Positions 1-9,420 of a stretch of 35,240 nt of DNA are shown here, piece after piece; the stretch's first letter is position 1; each line of letters starts with the position of its first letter. Where the stretch lies: the NCBI RefSeq assembly GCF_009696375.1, contig NZ_VUMD01000026.1, positions 1-35,240 on the forward strand, written 5' to 3'. Source of the DNA: Clostridium porci (lineage in GTDB: Bacteria > Bacillota > Clostridia > Lachnospirales > Lachnospiraceae). Below the pieces are notes generated by a model that worked only from the letters and a program-made list of their open reading frames with translations, did not search any database and was not told the DNA's origin. The translations under genes and the position numbers were made by a program.

Positions 1-3000
1 TTGCATAGCCCTTCGGGGTTTTTGTTTCCACCAGCACATAGCTTCCTACTGGTAAATATTCCAAACGGGTGGTTCCCTTCTCCGTATAGTAATACCTGCC
101 CTGGTACGTGTTCGGAATGTCCTTAATGTCATAATCATACTTCATGATGGGGGTGTCCCCTCCGGCATCCGTTTCCATCCGTCCAGTTGCCGCTACATCC
201 TGGCCGTCCTTATAGGTTGCGGCGCGGAAGGAGAATATTTTCCCTGATTCATCATATTGGGGGACTCCGTCCACCAGCGCCGGGGAGCCGGTTTGATCCA
301 GTTTGGCGTGATACAGCGTTAAGTAAGCCTCACTGTCACTATAAAGGGTTTCCTTGGTTTTCGCGTCATACTTCCATATATCAAGAGAGGTAAAATCATC
401 CTCCATGGTAAAGCTTTGCACGTCTCCGGTTTCCTTTACCTCCACATTGACCGCCGGGGAGGATACATATCCCTTTTCAAAGGGAACCTTAGTTTCCTCC
501 AGCACATAATAACCAACTGGTATATGGTCAATCCAATGGGGTTTTGCAGTGGGAATGGCCGTTCCATCACCATCCAGCTTTAAGTTTCCGTTATCATCGT
601 ATTGATAGCCACTGATCCAGGATGTATAAACATCCCCCTTAAGGTATGCTCCTTTATCATCGGCAAGGGGGAGCCCCTTTCCATCCAGTTTTGCTTTATA
701 GAGCGTCAGCGTTGCTCCCTCAATCTCCTTCTGGGTTCTCACATCTACCTTTGCGATTTCAGTCTTGGTAAACTCATTTTGAAGGAAATATTTCTGAACC
801 TCCTCTGTATCCTTCAATACCAGTCCCAGATACTTAGCCTGTATATAACCCCGGTCATAAGGAACCGTTTCTTCCTGAAGGATATAGGCCCCAATAGGCA
901 GCCTTGTGATGGCGTGGACACCTCCGGAGGTTTCCGGTTTTCCATAAGAATCCGTACTGCTGTCCGTAATCCATGATTCCTCTTTTGGGATCACGTTTCC
1001 TCCGGTATAGTAAATTGGCAGGCCGTTTTCATCGTCAACGGTTGTTTTGTTCTCGTAGATGGTAGCTGCCGTTCCATCCTCTAACACTCGGATCGAGCGC
1101 GCCAGTTCCTTATTTCCTGCCCCATCCACAGTGTAAGCCAGCATACGCTTGTAATCGTCATATACATAAGCCATGCCGGTTTTAGAATCCGCGTAACAGA
1201 GCTTGTTTCCACGCTCATCCAGCACAAACAGTTCGCCGGTGTCTGGATCCTTCTGGGTGTTCACCGTCTCCAGATCATAGAAGAACAGGTTTACAGGGGC
1301 ATTGTCCGTCTCCTGGATATCCCATACATCCAACCCTCCCGGACCGGAATCCTTACCAGTTTTTACGATTTCCTTATGGGTTCCTGTATGAGTGTCAGTG
1401 ATTCTTGTTATCTTTCCATTCTCCCAATAGGCTGTAACCCCTTTGTACTGGTTCTCCCCTGTCTTTTCAATCTCAATGGCTTTATACAGAGACAGCCGGG
1501 CATCGGACACTGATACGGTAAAATCAATCCCCTTGCCGGTAAAGGTTCCGTCCCACTCGTAGAGAAGTTTTACATTTGGCATAGCTTTTAATGCTTTTTC
1601 TGTCCCTTCCACAATCCGTTCAGAGTATTCGTCAAAACTCTTTGTCACATAGCCGTGCCAGTCCTTCGTCTCCGGGTTGTAGGTAATTTCTCTCACATCT
1701 CCCCGTGCCTCCAGCTTTTCTTTCCGTCCGTGTACCTTATAGGTCAGTAAATCTCCCGTATCATTCACAATGATAGTTCCATCAAAGCCGCCGCTTAACT
1801 CAATCTCTCCCTGGGTATCCACCTTCTTAAGACCGTTGCGGTTGCCCACCATGGAATCCCCGTCCTCTACTTTATGGATCTCGATCCGGGAAGGGTAATC
1901 CTGCACCTTTATCTGGCTGACCGTCTCTGTTCGGAACTTATTCGTCTCTCCGTTTACAGGGACTGCGTACTGATATTTGGCCGCTGTTACTGGCTTCCAT
2001 CCGGCTGTAGTCCCGTCTGTTTCTCTCTTGTCCTCATAGTAGGTAACAGCATCGGAATAGACCTCAAAGGCCACAGGCCGGCTCTTTGTATACCCTTCTG
2101 GGGCTTTCACCTCTACCAGGACGTAGGCCCCGGCTCCCAGAGGCTTATAGGTTTCAATGTAGCCCACCGTCTCCTGCTTTACCTGACCGTTTACAACCAC
2201 CTCCCGGATGGTGGAATAGGCTTTGAATATGCCCGTCTCGTTCCCTTCCCCGTCCTCCTGGATGATCCGCTGGCTTTCGTCATATAAGGGGATCCCTTCC
2301 TTATCCAGCCGGATCGGAAGGTCGGATCGGCTTGCGTTGTCCGGGCCCACCCTCGGATACAGCACAGGGGTTCCATTGGCGTCCACCACCGGATTGCCGG
2401 CTTCGTCCACCGCTTCCCCAAACAGGACGGACCCGCTTCCGGCCGCGCTTCCGGCCCCGTTCTTCTGTACATCCCGTTTGGCTGCGTATATCTTGAAGAT
2501 TGCCCCATCCTGAAGGATGGTTTCCCCTGTTTCCGCATCCAGCTTTTCAATCCTAAGCTTCGAACTGTAATACTTGTTTTCAAAATCCTCCTGGGCGAAG
2601 GCGCGGAAATTAAAGTCCGCTCCCGCCCCCTTGGGGGTAAGGCTCCCTTCCGGCTCCCGGACGCTCCACGGCACCAGCATAGGGGCAAATTTCCCTTCAA
2701 CGGCTGTCCGTACGCCTGCCATGACGGGGACGTTGTCCCTTACCTCGATCTGGCCGCTGTCCGTCTCATAGCTTTCATACATCACGCCGTCCCGGCTCCC
2801 CCCTTCTTCACTCTGGGAGGCGTAGCCTGGGTAATACCCCTCCACCCCTTCGTTTGCCCCATCCATGTAGGCTTCCTTATAGGGCTGGGCTGTGGTCAGG
2901 CTCCGGCCCGGACGCTCCCTTTTTGCCAGGCCGAATTTGTACACCTCGAAATCCCCATCCTCATTGCGCGCCTTGATGACATGGGTTTCCTCATTGAAGC

Positions 3001-6000
3001 GTATGTTATACTTACGCATTAACTCATCCGGCGTATCCGTGCTGTCATACCGGAAATAGGCGCTTCCCATCCCGTCATGAACCTCTTCCGCCCCGGTATT
3101 TCCATCGGTATGGATCTCCGGCACAAAGGGGAGGGTGATCTCTTTGGGATAATCGGAGCGGTAATGGCGGTTCGCCAGCTCCTTTGTGTTGTTCCCCGGG
3201 AGCTGCTCCACGATCACATAGGTTCCATAAGGGAGCGGGATCGAGTGGTTGAAATAATCATCCTGTCCCTGCCGGGTGTTGCATTGCAGGGTTGCGGCGT
3301 CTTTGTCCGCCCCGCCGTCCGCATCCCGATCCCATCGGATCGCCAGCAGCTCGTCCAGGCCTTTAAAGGGCCTTAAATAACCGGCTGCCTCCCCTGCGGC
3401 TCTCTCAACCGCTTTTTCATAGGCAAGATCCGGATCCAGATCCGGATCGGCCCTTAACAGCTCTTCCTTGTACGCCTTAATATCATAATAATCCAGGGCG
3501 AACTGGCGGACTGCCGGATCCTCCCCAGTCTGGTCCGCGTTGTTGGCCGGGGCAGCCGCCGCGTACATGGCCGCGAAGAACTTTTCGTAATCATAAGTCC
3601 CATCCGGCTTTGTCTCCAGCAGCCGCCTCGCCCCTTCCTGTCCGGAGGGAAGGTAAATGGGCCTGGCTTCCCCAAAATCCCCTTTTTCATCCGCCCGCGG
3701 GGAAACGATGGCCCCCGTATCGTCCACGCAGATGTTTTCAAGGTTGGCTTTCAGATACAGCTTAAACTTAAACTGGTTTAACAGCTTCGTCCCCTGGGTC
3801 TGTCTCCCTCCGGTAAACAGCTTTAACAAAGCCGTTGCCGGATCGTTATGCAGGGCTCCATAGGTGTTCACCCCATCATAGGACGCCTGGGATATGTCCT
3901 TTGTGATCTTGATTGACTGCTTGATGGCCCGCTGCAGCACCGTAATCGGCCGCTCCTTTGTCCCCCCGTCCTGTGACGCCTCCCTTTGCCCCGGGTACAA
4001 AAGGACTGCCTCCTTGATGTAGCTTCCCGCGTCTCGCTTCGGAAGGGCTGCGTAAGCGCTCACTCCGGCCCCTTGGACCTCTGTCAGGTACTGGTTATAG
4101 GGCATTTCCTGCCCATCATGGGTTATGGCTTTCTCCTGGGTCACGGCCCGGTATGTCCTTTGTTTCGGCTGTGTGGCCGCTGTCCAGTCCGTGTCATCGT
4201 CCTCATGGAAGGTATACAGCCCCTTTTCCTCATCATAGGACGCCGTAACGGGAACCAGCCGTTCTTCCTCTGCTTCTTCCTCCCGCTGTGCGTATGTATA
4301 GACGCGCTCCAGTTCCGGGATCGGCTTTCCCTGGTTGTCTAACAGGATTTCCCCTGGCGCGTAGGTTTCAAACACCGGCTGGCATACGGTTTGAATCAAT
4401 GGCTCTATGGCCTGTGGGAATGGGATCGGGCCGTCAATCTCTTTCTTTTCTTTGATGGCCGCGGTTCTGGCGTCCAGCCGGTATCCGCCCTTCTCATAGC
4501 GGATCCAATAGCCCGCCTCATCCGATGGCCCATTCGTTACACTTGCGGTTTTCCTCACGTACAAGGCCCCGCTGGCCGGATCGTACACTGCCGGATAGTC
4601 TGCCTGCGCCGCCGAATAGTCATACCGTATCCGGGCTGCGTAGCCCCCGTCTTTGGGGTAAACGGCCTCCACAACGGCACAGTCAAAGAATGGGTTCTCA
4701 GTCAGCCAGTCCAGGATTTCCTGGGCCGCTTCCCCGTTGACGGCCTTTGTCAGCCTTACCTCCTTCCATGGGGACGAAGGGGATATTTCCCGGTAGCCCA
4801 GCTGCTTTAACATACCGTTTGCCTGGGCTTTCAGGTAATCCGGGGCAATCGCTTCCCCCCATTTGCTCATATCCTCCGGAACAGCGGTCCCCCCAGGGGA
4901 TCCGGCTGCCCGGAACCGGTATGGGAGGGTTTCCCCATAAGGCACCGTCCCTGCGCCTGCCGACACAATGGGATTCCCCTGGGCGTCCTTTTTATATTCC
5001 CCGCCCTTTGCCTTCTGGTAGACAGGCTGGCCCTTCTCATCCGTTTTGGGCTTTAAGCTGCTTCCCGTCACCTCCCGGACGGTCCGCTTTTTCGTTGTAA
5101 GCTCCACCCGGTAAAACCTTGTCCCCCTGGGATAGCCCGTCACCGTCACATCATAGCCCTGCTCCGTGCCAAAGCGTTCCACCATAAAATCATTCCAGGA
5201 GCCGTCCGCGTTCATGTTGTTGTAATCGGAAAGCCCTCCCACTGCCTGGGCCCATCCGGCTCCCGGCATGGTAAAGGCACCGTCCCCTTCCGTCCGGTTG
5301 CTTCCGGCCAGGTTGATCCCCTTCACCGACAGCTCATAGCCCTCGGAACGGCTGATTTCCATTATGTAGTAGCTTCCCATCAAAAGGGGGCGGCCAATCC
5401 ATGGGCTCCCATTCTCACCTGCCAAATCCGGGTAAGCAATGGTTCCAAAGCCCAGAGGGGCTGATTCTATGGTTCCCCCTTGGTAAAGGCTGGCCGGGGA
5501 GGCGTCCCCTTGCGGAGCTTTTATGGTTCCATCGGGGTTAAGCCGGGTTCCCGGCGCTTCGGTAAAGGTTAAAAAGGATGCGTCCCCCCGTTTATCCGTG
5601 GCGGCAATGGCTGCCAAATCGTCCTTGCGGTAAACCACGCCGGTTTTCCCGTCCGGGTGCTGGATATCCTGGGCCGCGAACAGGCCGTATACCGCCCCTT
5701 CCAGCGTCGCGTCCCCCTGGGTTAATCCGTAGCTTTGATCCGGATCCTCCTGGTAAAGCTCCAAATCCCTCTTATTGATGTGGATCCTCCCCTCTGTCCG
5801 GTGGTTCCACACCTTAAACGTGTAAAGGATCCGGCCGGCGTCCCCATAATCGTCCGTGGATATGGGATCCTCGGAATCGTCCATAAAATCAGGAAGGGAA
5901 ATGGCAATGTGATCCCCGTCCCCCTCGTCAGCGGAACGGGGCCGGCGGGATCGGGGCTTGCCCGCGGCGTCAGCCGGTTCCTCCCCCGCCTCCGGTTCCG

Positions 6001-8113
6001 GGGTTCCCGGCATAATTGTAATGGGCTCAAGCTCCGGCTCCAGGGACGCGTTCCCCACGCTCCTGACTGAATACTCATAGGAAATATAATCCTCTATGGG
6101 CTGCTCCTGAGCCAAATCCTCTATCCGGCTCCCTTTGGGCGAGCCATTGGAAGGGGTCGCGTTGGAAGGGGTTGCACTGGAAGAAACCTTTTTAAAAACC
6201 GCCCTTCTGGAAGTAGCGGCGGAGGGGGTCGCTTCCCCGGCTTCACTTTCCGTGGCGTTCGGAAGGCTCCGCCTCCTGCGCAGGGTGCGCCCGGTATCCT
6301 CCGTCACCGCCACTACGCTTCTTCGTTCCTCCAGCTCCATATTCTCCCCATTGGGAAGCGCGTAGGTATAGGCCGCCCTGGCCGCCGCCCTCAACGGCTC
6401 CGCGAAAACTGCCGCATATGATAACCTTCCGCCCTCCCTTACAATCGGATTTGCAGCCCTGGCCGTCCCTCCGGCTTGTGCCGCTGCCACTAACACAGAT
6501 TCTATGTCCGCGTCTTGCTTATGGCCACCATGGACAACATAGCCGGTTCTGGCCGTTTTTTCCTCCAGCTGGTAGCCATACTCCAACGCGATAAAGGCCT
6601 CGTAGGTTTCATCCCGATCCCGAAGCATAGCTTCCAAGGCTTCCGTGCTTTCGCTCTGGTTCCTTTCATCCTCATTCCCTATATGGAAATCACAGGTGGC
6701 GGCGCAAAGCTCCTGCTCCGCGATCCACTGGCGGCGCAGGCGTTCATTCTCCGCCTCAACCGCCTGGATTTCATCCGCGTTCGTCTGCTCCCCGGACTGC
6801 TCGTTATAAGCCGGTTCAGGGGCTTCCAGAAAATCGGGAGCCGGATGCCCCATACAGTAGGTTTTGCTGTAATGGTACAGCCGTTCTGTGCGGTAAGCTC
6901 CACGCCCCTCCTGATCCGTTGTGATCTCCCCCGCGATATGGCTTGCCTGGGGCTTTGGAGACATACGGTTTAAATAGACCTGCCCCGTCTCCCCGTCCGG
7001 GCTCCCTTCCTCATAGTCATTGCGGTTGACCTGGCCGGCGTCAAAGTCCTCCCATACATGGAATACGGTTCCCTCCAGGGGCTGGTTGGTTTCCGCGTCA
7101 TACTTTTCCAGCTCTACGTTGTAATGACTGTGGAAGGTTTCACTGTGGCGGTAAAGCTTCGGTGGCTTAGTTTCTGGAAGATAATCGTATACTGGCTTAA
7201 ACGAAACTACAGCGGTAGAACGTTCATTTTTCAGCCATCCAAACTGAACCTGGTACTCCGATGATGCAGCTGGTGTAAACAGATACGCATAATGCTTTCC
7301 TTCTAATCCCTGAAGCTCTGCCGAAGTAATTTCTCCTCTTGGTTCTGCTGCTCCATTATAGGTAAATGTAATTCTGTTTCCATCCGTTGACAGCTGATAA
7401 GACCAGCTTCCATCTGGAAATGTCCACACTGTATCTTTTAGCTGCGGGCAGGTGCTGATATCCAATGTCACTTCATAATGTCCATCTCTTAAAATCATTT
7501 TCTGTGTAGAGCCAGACCAGGAGGGAAGGGCACTATTACTTGTCCCGTTATACCCTTCCTCCCCTTGTAGGATATATTCCTTCATTTCTTCATAGTATGT
7601 AATAATATTAGGAGATTTCATAACTCCACTCAACTTAACCATTGCCTGCTGCTGCATAGGCCAATTATGATCATATCCTGCCATACATCCCCAGAAATAT
7701 ACTTGCACAACTCCATAACGTTCAGGACTAAGAAAGGGGCCTTCCAGCATTAGCCACTCATAAGCGAGTGACATTGCAAGAAAACGTTCAAATGAGCCTA
7801 TTATAGGAACAGATTGTCCAGGCTTTGCCTCGTAACGTTTATAGGTTGCCGGACTATCATCCGGCAATTTTCTTCCTTCCTGAATACAAAGAGCTGGAGG
7901 ATTTGATTCTCCTCTTCCAACTTGATATATATTCATACTGTAATGAGTTTTACCAAAAGCATTGAAATATTTTCCCCGAAACACTTGACGATCAGGGCAC
8001 ATCTGTACTAAATCGCTATCAGCCGCTCCACCTGTAATCGGCAAACTCGTTATAAATAGGCTTATCACTAGCACAAATGCCAATAGTTGCTTTAAACTTT
8101 TTAATAATTTCAT
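1..8113 (-). CDS. Giant Cna-B/SpaA-repeat surface adhesin with N-terminal thioester-like domain (3' end outside window)
   Basis: The frame is open from an ATG at 8113 to the left edge, giving 2,704 codons with no stop. GGAGG lies about 10 nt before the ATG. Residues 1-30 form a signal peptide (basic start, hydrophobic LLAFVLVISLF core). Residues about 31-160 contain ALCIQEG (Cys76) and VVQVYFWG (Gln137), the Cys/Gln spacing of thioester adhesin domains; this assignment is inferred. The rest is a long series of Cna-B/SpaA-type beta domains, for example ELEKYDAETNQPLEGTVF and, at the window edge, VETKTPKGYA. These domains usually form Lys-Asn isopeptide bonds in surface adhesins and pilins. A low-complexity Ser/Thr/Pro-Asn stretch lies near 6130-6200. 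The C-terminal anchor is not visible; the sortase encoded at 31394-32104 is a candidate partner. Base composition changes inside the gene: about 950 bp at the 5' end are AT-richer than the part below about 7100. Confidence 0.9.
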   Translation of the reverse strand, partial: MKLLKSLKQLLAFVLVISLFITSLPITGGAADSDLVQMCPDRQVFRGKYFNAFGKTHYSMNIYQVGRGESNPPALCIQEGRKLPDDSPATYKRYEAKPGQSVPIIGSFERFLAMSLAYEWLMLEGPFLSPERYGVVQVYFWGCMAGYDHNWPMQQQAMVKLSGVMKSPNIITYYEEMKEYILQGEEGYNGTSNSALPSWSGSTQKMILRDGHYEVTLDISTCPQLKDTVWTFPDGSWSYQLSTDGNRITFTYNGAAEPRGEITSAELQGLEGKHYAYLFTPAASSEYQVQFGWLKNERSTAVVSFKPVYDYLPETKPPKLYRHSETFHSHYNVELEKYDAETNQPLEGTVFHVWEDFDAGQVNRNDYEEGSPDGETGQVYLNRMSPKPQASHIAGEITTDQEGRGAYRTERLYHYSKTYCMGHPAPDFLEAPEPAYNEQSGEQTNADEIQAVEAENERLRRQWIAEQELCAATCDFHIGNEDERNQSESTEALEAMLRDRDETYEAFIALEYGYQLEEKTARTGYVVHGGHKQDADIESVLVAAAQAGGTARAANPIVREGGRLSYAAVFAEPLRAAARAAYTYALPNGENMELEERRSVVAVTEDTGRTLRRRRSLPNATESEAGEATPSAATSRRAVFKKVSSSATPSNATPSNGSPKGSRIEDLAQEQPIEDYISYEYSVRSVGNASLEPELEPITIMPGTPEPEAGEEPADAAGKPRSRRPRSADEGDGDHIAISLPDFMDDSEDPISTDDYGDAGRILYTFKVWNHRTEGRIHINKRDLELYQEDPDQSYGLTQGDATLEGAVYGLFAAQDIQHPDGKTGVVYRKDDLAAIAATDKRGDASFLTFTEAPGTRLNPDGTIKAPQGDASPASLYQGGTIESAPLGFGTIAYPDLAGENGSPWIGRPLLMGSYYIMEISRSEGYELSVKGINLAGSNRTEGDGAFTMPGAGWAQAVGGLSDYNNMNADGSWNDFMVERFGTEQGYDVTVTGYPRGTRFYRVELTTKKRTVREVTGSSLKPKTDEKGQPVYQKAKGGEYKKDAQGNPIVSAGAGTVPYGETLPYRFRAAGSPGGTAVPEDMSKWGEAIAPDYLKAQANGMLKQLGYREISPSSPWKEVRLTKAVNGEAAQEILDWLTENPFFDCAVVEAVYPKDGGYAARIRYDYSAAQADYPAVYDPASGALYVRKTASVTNGPSDEAGYWIRYEKGGYRLDARTAAIKEKKEIDGPIPFPQAIEPLIQTVCQPVFETYAPGEILLDNQGKPIPELERVYTYAQREEEAEEERLVPVTASYDEEKGLYTFHEDDDTDWTAATQPKQRTYRAVTQEKAITHDGQEMPYNQYLTEVQGAGVSAYAALPKRDAGSYIKEAVLLYPGQREASQDGGTKERPITVLQRAIKQSIKITKDISQASYDGVNTYGALHNDPATALLKLFTGGRQTQGTKLLNQFKFKLYLKANLENICVDDTGAIVSPRADEKGDFGEARPIYLPSGQEGARRLLETKPDGTYDYEKFFAAMYAAAAPANNADQTGEDPAVRQFALDYYDIKAYKEELLRADPDLDPDLAYEKAVERAAGEAAGYLRPFKGLDELLAIRWDRDADGGADKDAATLQCNTRQGQDDYFNHSIPLPYGTYVIVEQLPGNNTKELANRHYRSDYPKEITLPFVPEIHTDGNTGAEEVHDGMGSAYFRYDSTDTPDELMRKYNIRFNEETHVIKARNEDGDFEVYKFGLAKRERPGRSLTTAQPYKEAYMDGANEGVEGYYPGYASQSEEGGSRDGVMYESYETDSGQIEVRDNVPVMAGVRTAVEGKFAPMLVPWSVREPEGSLTPKGAGADFNFRAFAQEDFENKYYSSKLRIEKLDAETGETILQDGAIFKIYAAKRDVQKNGAGSAAGSGSVLFGEAVDEAGNPVVDANGTPVLYPRVGPDNASRSDLPIRLDKEGIPLYDESQRIIQEDGEGNETGIFKAYSTIREVVVNGQVKQETVGYIETYKPLGAGAYVLVEVKAPEGYTKSRPVAFEVYSDAVTYYEDKRETDGTTAGWKPVTAAKYQYAVPVNGETNKFRTETVSQIKVQDYPSRIEIHKVEDGDSMVGNRNGLKKVDTQGEIELSGGFDGTIIVNDTGDLLTYKVHGRKEKLEARGDVREITYNPETKDWHGYVTKSFDEYSERIVEGTEKALKAMPNVKLLYEWDGTFTGKGIDFTVSVSDARLSLYKAIEIEKTGENQYKGVTAYWENGKITRITDTHTGTHKEIVKTGKDSGPGGLDVWDIQETDNAPVNLFFYDLETVNTQKDPDTGELFVLDERGNKLCYADSKTGMAYVYDDYKRMLAYTVDGAGNKELARSIRVLEDGTAATIYENKTTVDDENGLPIYYTGGNVIPKEESWITDSSTDSYGKPETSGGVHAITRLPIGAYILQEETVPYDRGYIQAKYLGLVLKDTEEVQKYFLQNEFTKTEIAKVDVRTQKEIEGATLTLYKAKLDGKGLPLADDKGAYLKGDVYTSWISGYQYDDNGNLKLDGDGTAIPTAKPHWIDHIPVGYYVLEETKVPFEKGYVSSPAVNVEVKETGDVQSFTMEDDFTSLDIWKYDAKTKETLYSDSEAYLTLYHAKLDQTGSPALVDGVPQYDESGKIFSFRAATYKDGQDVAATGRMETDAGGDTPIMKYDYDIKDIPNTYQGRYYYTEKGTTRLEYLPVGSYVLVETKTPKGYA

Positions 8114-8135
8114 TCTTTGAGTTCCTCCAAATAAA

Positions 8136-8180
8136 AAGAGCTACCGGCTTTAGATCCTTTGGATCATGCCAATAGCTCTT
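8136..8180 (-). terminator. Intrinsic terminator between CAP gene and adhesin
   Basis: On the minus strand AAGAGCTATTGGC pairs with GCCGGTAGCTCTT across a 19-nt loop, followed by a T-rich tail. It ends the CAP-domain transcript. The ATG of the giant adhesin starts only 22 nt further on and I see no clear promoter in between, so expression of the adhesin may depend on read-through of this structure. Confidence 0.75.
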
Positions 8181-8196
8181 AATACTTTGATATAAT

Positions 8197-9045
8197 TCAG
8201 TTTTTTATGAACATTTGTACTACTGAATATCCTTTGTCACTTATACAAACTCCTACTCCCGTTTCTTCCCATTTATCATTAAGCATATTTTGCTTATGCC
8301 CTACAGAACTTAACCACCCCTCTATACTTTCTATGCTTAACGTTTTTACCGTGTCTGTTTTAAACAGCCCTCCACCATGTATATTTTCAGATGCCTCTGA
8401 ATAATCTATTGAAATCGCTGTTAAATAACTACTTCCATCTGGCCTCTTATGAGTGGAAAGCAATACATGACTATAACCTGCCAATTCTTCCGCTTCTTCT
8501 GCCCGAAGCATTGCACTCTCCATCAATCCATCATTCACAACTAGCGGTGCTCTACCCCTCTTTTCTCTTTCCTGATTTACTAACTCGATAATACGATAGG
8601 CCACCTCATAGGGATCTATATCCTCAACGTTATTATTTTCCACCGTATTTGTAGTATTACTTTTATTCCAATCCCCATTTATAAATGCTTCCAGCTCTGC
8701 ATATTCCTCATCCGTTAAATCCAAAGCCACATTATCTAGGCCCCATTCCATAGTTTTTGTCTGTGTCTGCACAACCCCATCCTTAATCCAGGCTCCGCTA
8801 GAATCTACCATCTGTCCGTCCGGTGTTGTTGTGTTAATAGCCATATAACCCTCTGGGCCAAAGTAGTACTTTTCTGAAACCCCATCTTCATTCCCATCCA
8901 GCCATTTCCATTCATTTTTAGGATAGCTTCCATCATCATTCTTCCACCACCATCCAACACTATCCTGCACCCACTGCCCGGCATAGGCAGGGGTTGACGC
9001 TGCTATCGTTACTGCCGCTGCTGCCACTGCTAATCTTTTAATCAT
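8197..9045 (-). CDS. Secreted CAP/SCP-domain protein with N-terminal cell-wall-binding repeats
   Basis: The protein has 282 residues. The start at 9045 is preferred over an upstream in-frame ATG at 9069 because GGAGGG lies 6 nt before it. MIKRLAVAAAAVTIAASTPAYA is a clean signal peptide. Next come choline-binding-like wall repeats rich in Trp and Gly (WVQDSVGWWWKNDDGSYPKNEW, then EKYYFGPEGYM). The C-terminal 130 residues match the bacterial CAP (CRISP/SCP) family: LVNQEREKRGRAPL, HxxRPDGSSY, SENIHGG, a HKQNMLN segment and GVGV near the end. CAP proteins of Clostridia are secreted or wall-bound, and their biochemical role is mostly unknown. The gene lies upstream of the giant adhesin on the same strand with a terminator between them, so both probably contribute to the surface phenotype of the element. 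Confidence 0.88.
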   Translation of the reverse strand: MIKRLAVAAAAVTIAASTPAYAGQWVQDSVGWWWKNDDGSYPKNEWKWLDGNEDGVSEKYYFGPEGYMAINTTTPDGQMVDSSGAWIKDGVVQTQTKTMEWGLDNVALDLTDEEYAELEAFINGDWNKSNTTNTVENNNVEDIDPYEVAYRIIELVNQEREKRGRAPLVVNDGLMESAMLRAEEAEELAGYSHVLLSTHKRPDGSSYLTAISIDYSEASENIHGGGLFKTDTVKTLSIESIEGWLSSVGHKQNMLNDKWEETGVGVCISDKGYSVVQMFIKN

Positions 9046-9078
9046 ATATATCCCTCCTACTTTATACAATCTTGCTTC

Positions 9079-9107
9079 TTGATTTTTTTTCCCTTAATTG
9101 TTATAAT
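9079..9107 (+). promoter_or_regulatory. Promoter of the antitoxin RNA
   Basis: TTGATT at 9079-9084, a 17-bp spacer and TATAAT at 9102-9107 read rightward. Transcription would start near 9114, just before the leader AAGGAACAACCGCCC. Confidence 0.7.
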
Positions 9108-9113
9108 ATAAAC

Positions 9114-9206
9114 ATAAAAGGAACAACCGCCCACAAGGGGTTGGCCTCTAGATTGAGATAGAAAATCCACCCTATCAACGGCCAAGTTTACAAGGGTGGT
9201 TTTTCT
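9114..9206 (+). ncRNA. Putative antisense antitoxin RNA of a type I toxin-antitoxin locus
   Basis: A short transcript of about 90 nt is predicted between the promoter at 9079-9107 and the bidirectional terminator at 9167-9199. It converges on the toxin mRNA and is fully complementary to its 3' end, including the terminator hairpin. Its leader (GGAACAACCG, then CAAGGGG, TTGGCCTC) closely resembles the leader of the toxin mRNA. The hairpin loop carries GGCCAA, complementary to the TTGGCC of the toxin leader, which would allow a second contact near the ribosome site. The layout is like RNAII of the pAD1 par (fst) family, but sequence homology to that RNA is not claimed. Confidence 0.65.
9167..9199. 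terminator. Bidirectional terminator shared by toxin mRNA and antitoxin RNA
   Basis: CCACCCT (9167-9173) pairs with AGGGTGG (9193-9199). Rightward it is followed by TTTTTCTAT, leftward by ATTTTCTAT, so it can stop both converging transcripts. Confidence 0.75.
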
Positions 9207-9238
9207 ATACCCATTTCTGGGATTTTTATAGAAAAACG

Positions 9239-9322
9239 TTACTTACGATTATGAAATATAAAGGTAAGCAATGCCAGAATGAAAAGCCCAAAGGTCATTA
9301 AGTCCTGAAAGCTAAATTCCAT
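9239..9322 (-). CDS. Small hydrophobic membrane toxin (type I, holin-like toxin family)
   Basis: The 27-residue peptide starts MEFSFQDLMTFGLFILALL and ends with a charged tail FHNRK. A single membrane helix spans about residues 8-23. This is the size and pattern of the small holin-like type I toxins of Firmicutes (TxpA/YonT/Fst-like), which insert into the cytoplasmic membrane and depolarise it when the antisense RNA is lost. GGGAGGT lies 7 nt before the ATG, inside a hairpin that hides it. The mRNA would run from about 9385 to the shared terminator near 9160, about 225 nt. The family call rests on size, hydrophobicity and locus layout rather than an alignment. Confidence 0.75.
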   Translation of the reverse strand: MEFSFQDLMTFGLFILALLTFIFHNRK

Positions 9323-9330
9323 CTGCACCA

Positions 9331-9355
9331 CCTCCCATCTTTTGTATATGGGAGG
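9331..9355 (-). promoter_or_regulatory. Hairpin sequestering the toxin ribosome-binding site
   Basis: In the toxin mRNA CCTCCCAT (9355-9348) pairs perfectly with ATGGGAGG (9338-9331) around a 9-nt loop. The downstream arm contains the Shine-Dalgarno sequence, so translation is blocked by default. This is common in type I toxin mRNAs. Confidence 0.75.
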
Positions 9356-9391
9356 CCAACGCCCTTGCAGTGACACGATTGTTCCTTTTTT

Positions 9392-9420
9392 AGTATATCA
9401 TATCGTTTTATCTGGAACAA
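9392..9420 (-). promoter_or_regulatory. Promoter of the toxin mRNA
   Basis: On the minus strand TTGTTC (9420-9415), a 17-bp spacer and TATACT (9397-9392). The start would be near 9385, giving a leader that begins AAGGAACAATCG. Confidence 0.7.

Noticed and set aside
2191-6903. Several minus- and plus-strand frames of 60-170 codons within the first 8 kb
   Set aside because: All lie inside the single long adhesin frame, which has no stop, and have the Pro/Arg/Ser-rich look of shadow frames in GC-rich DNA.
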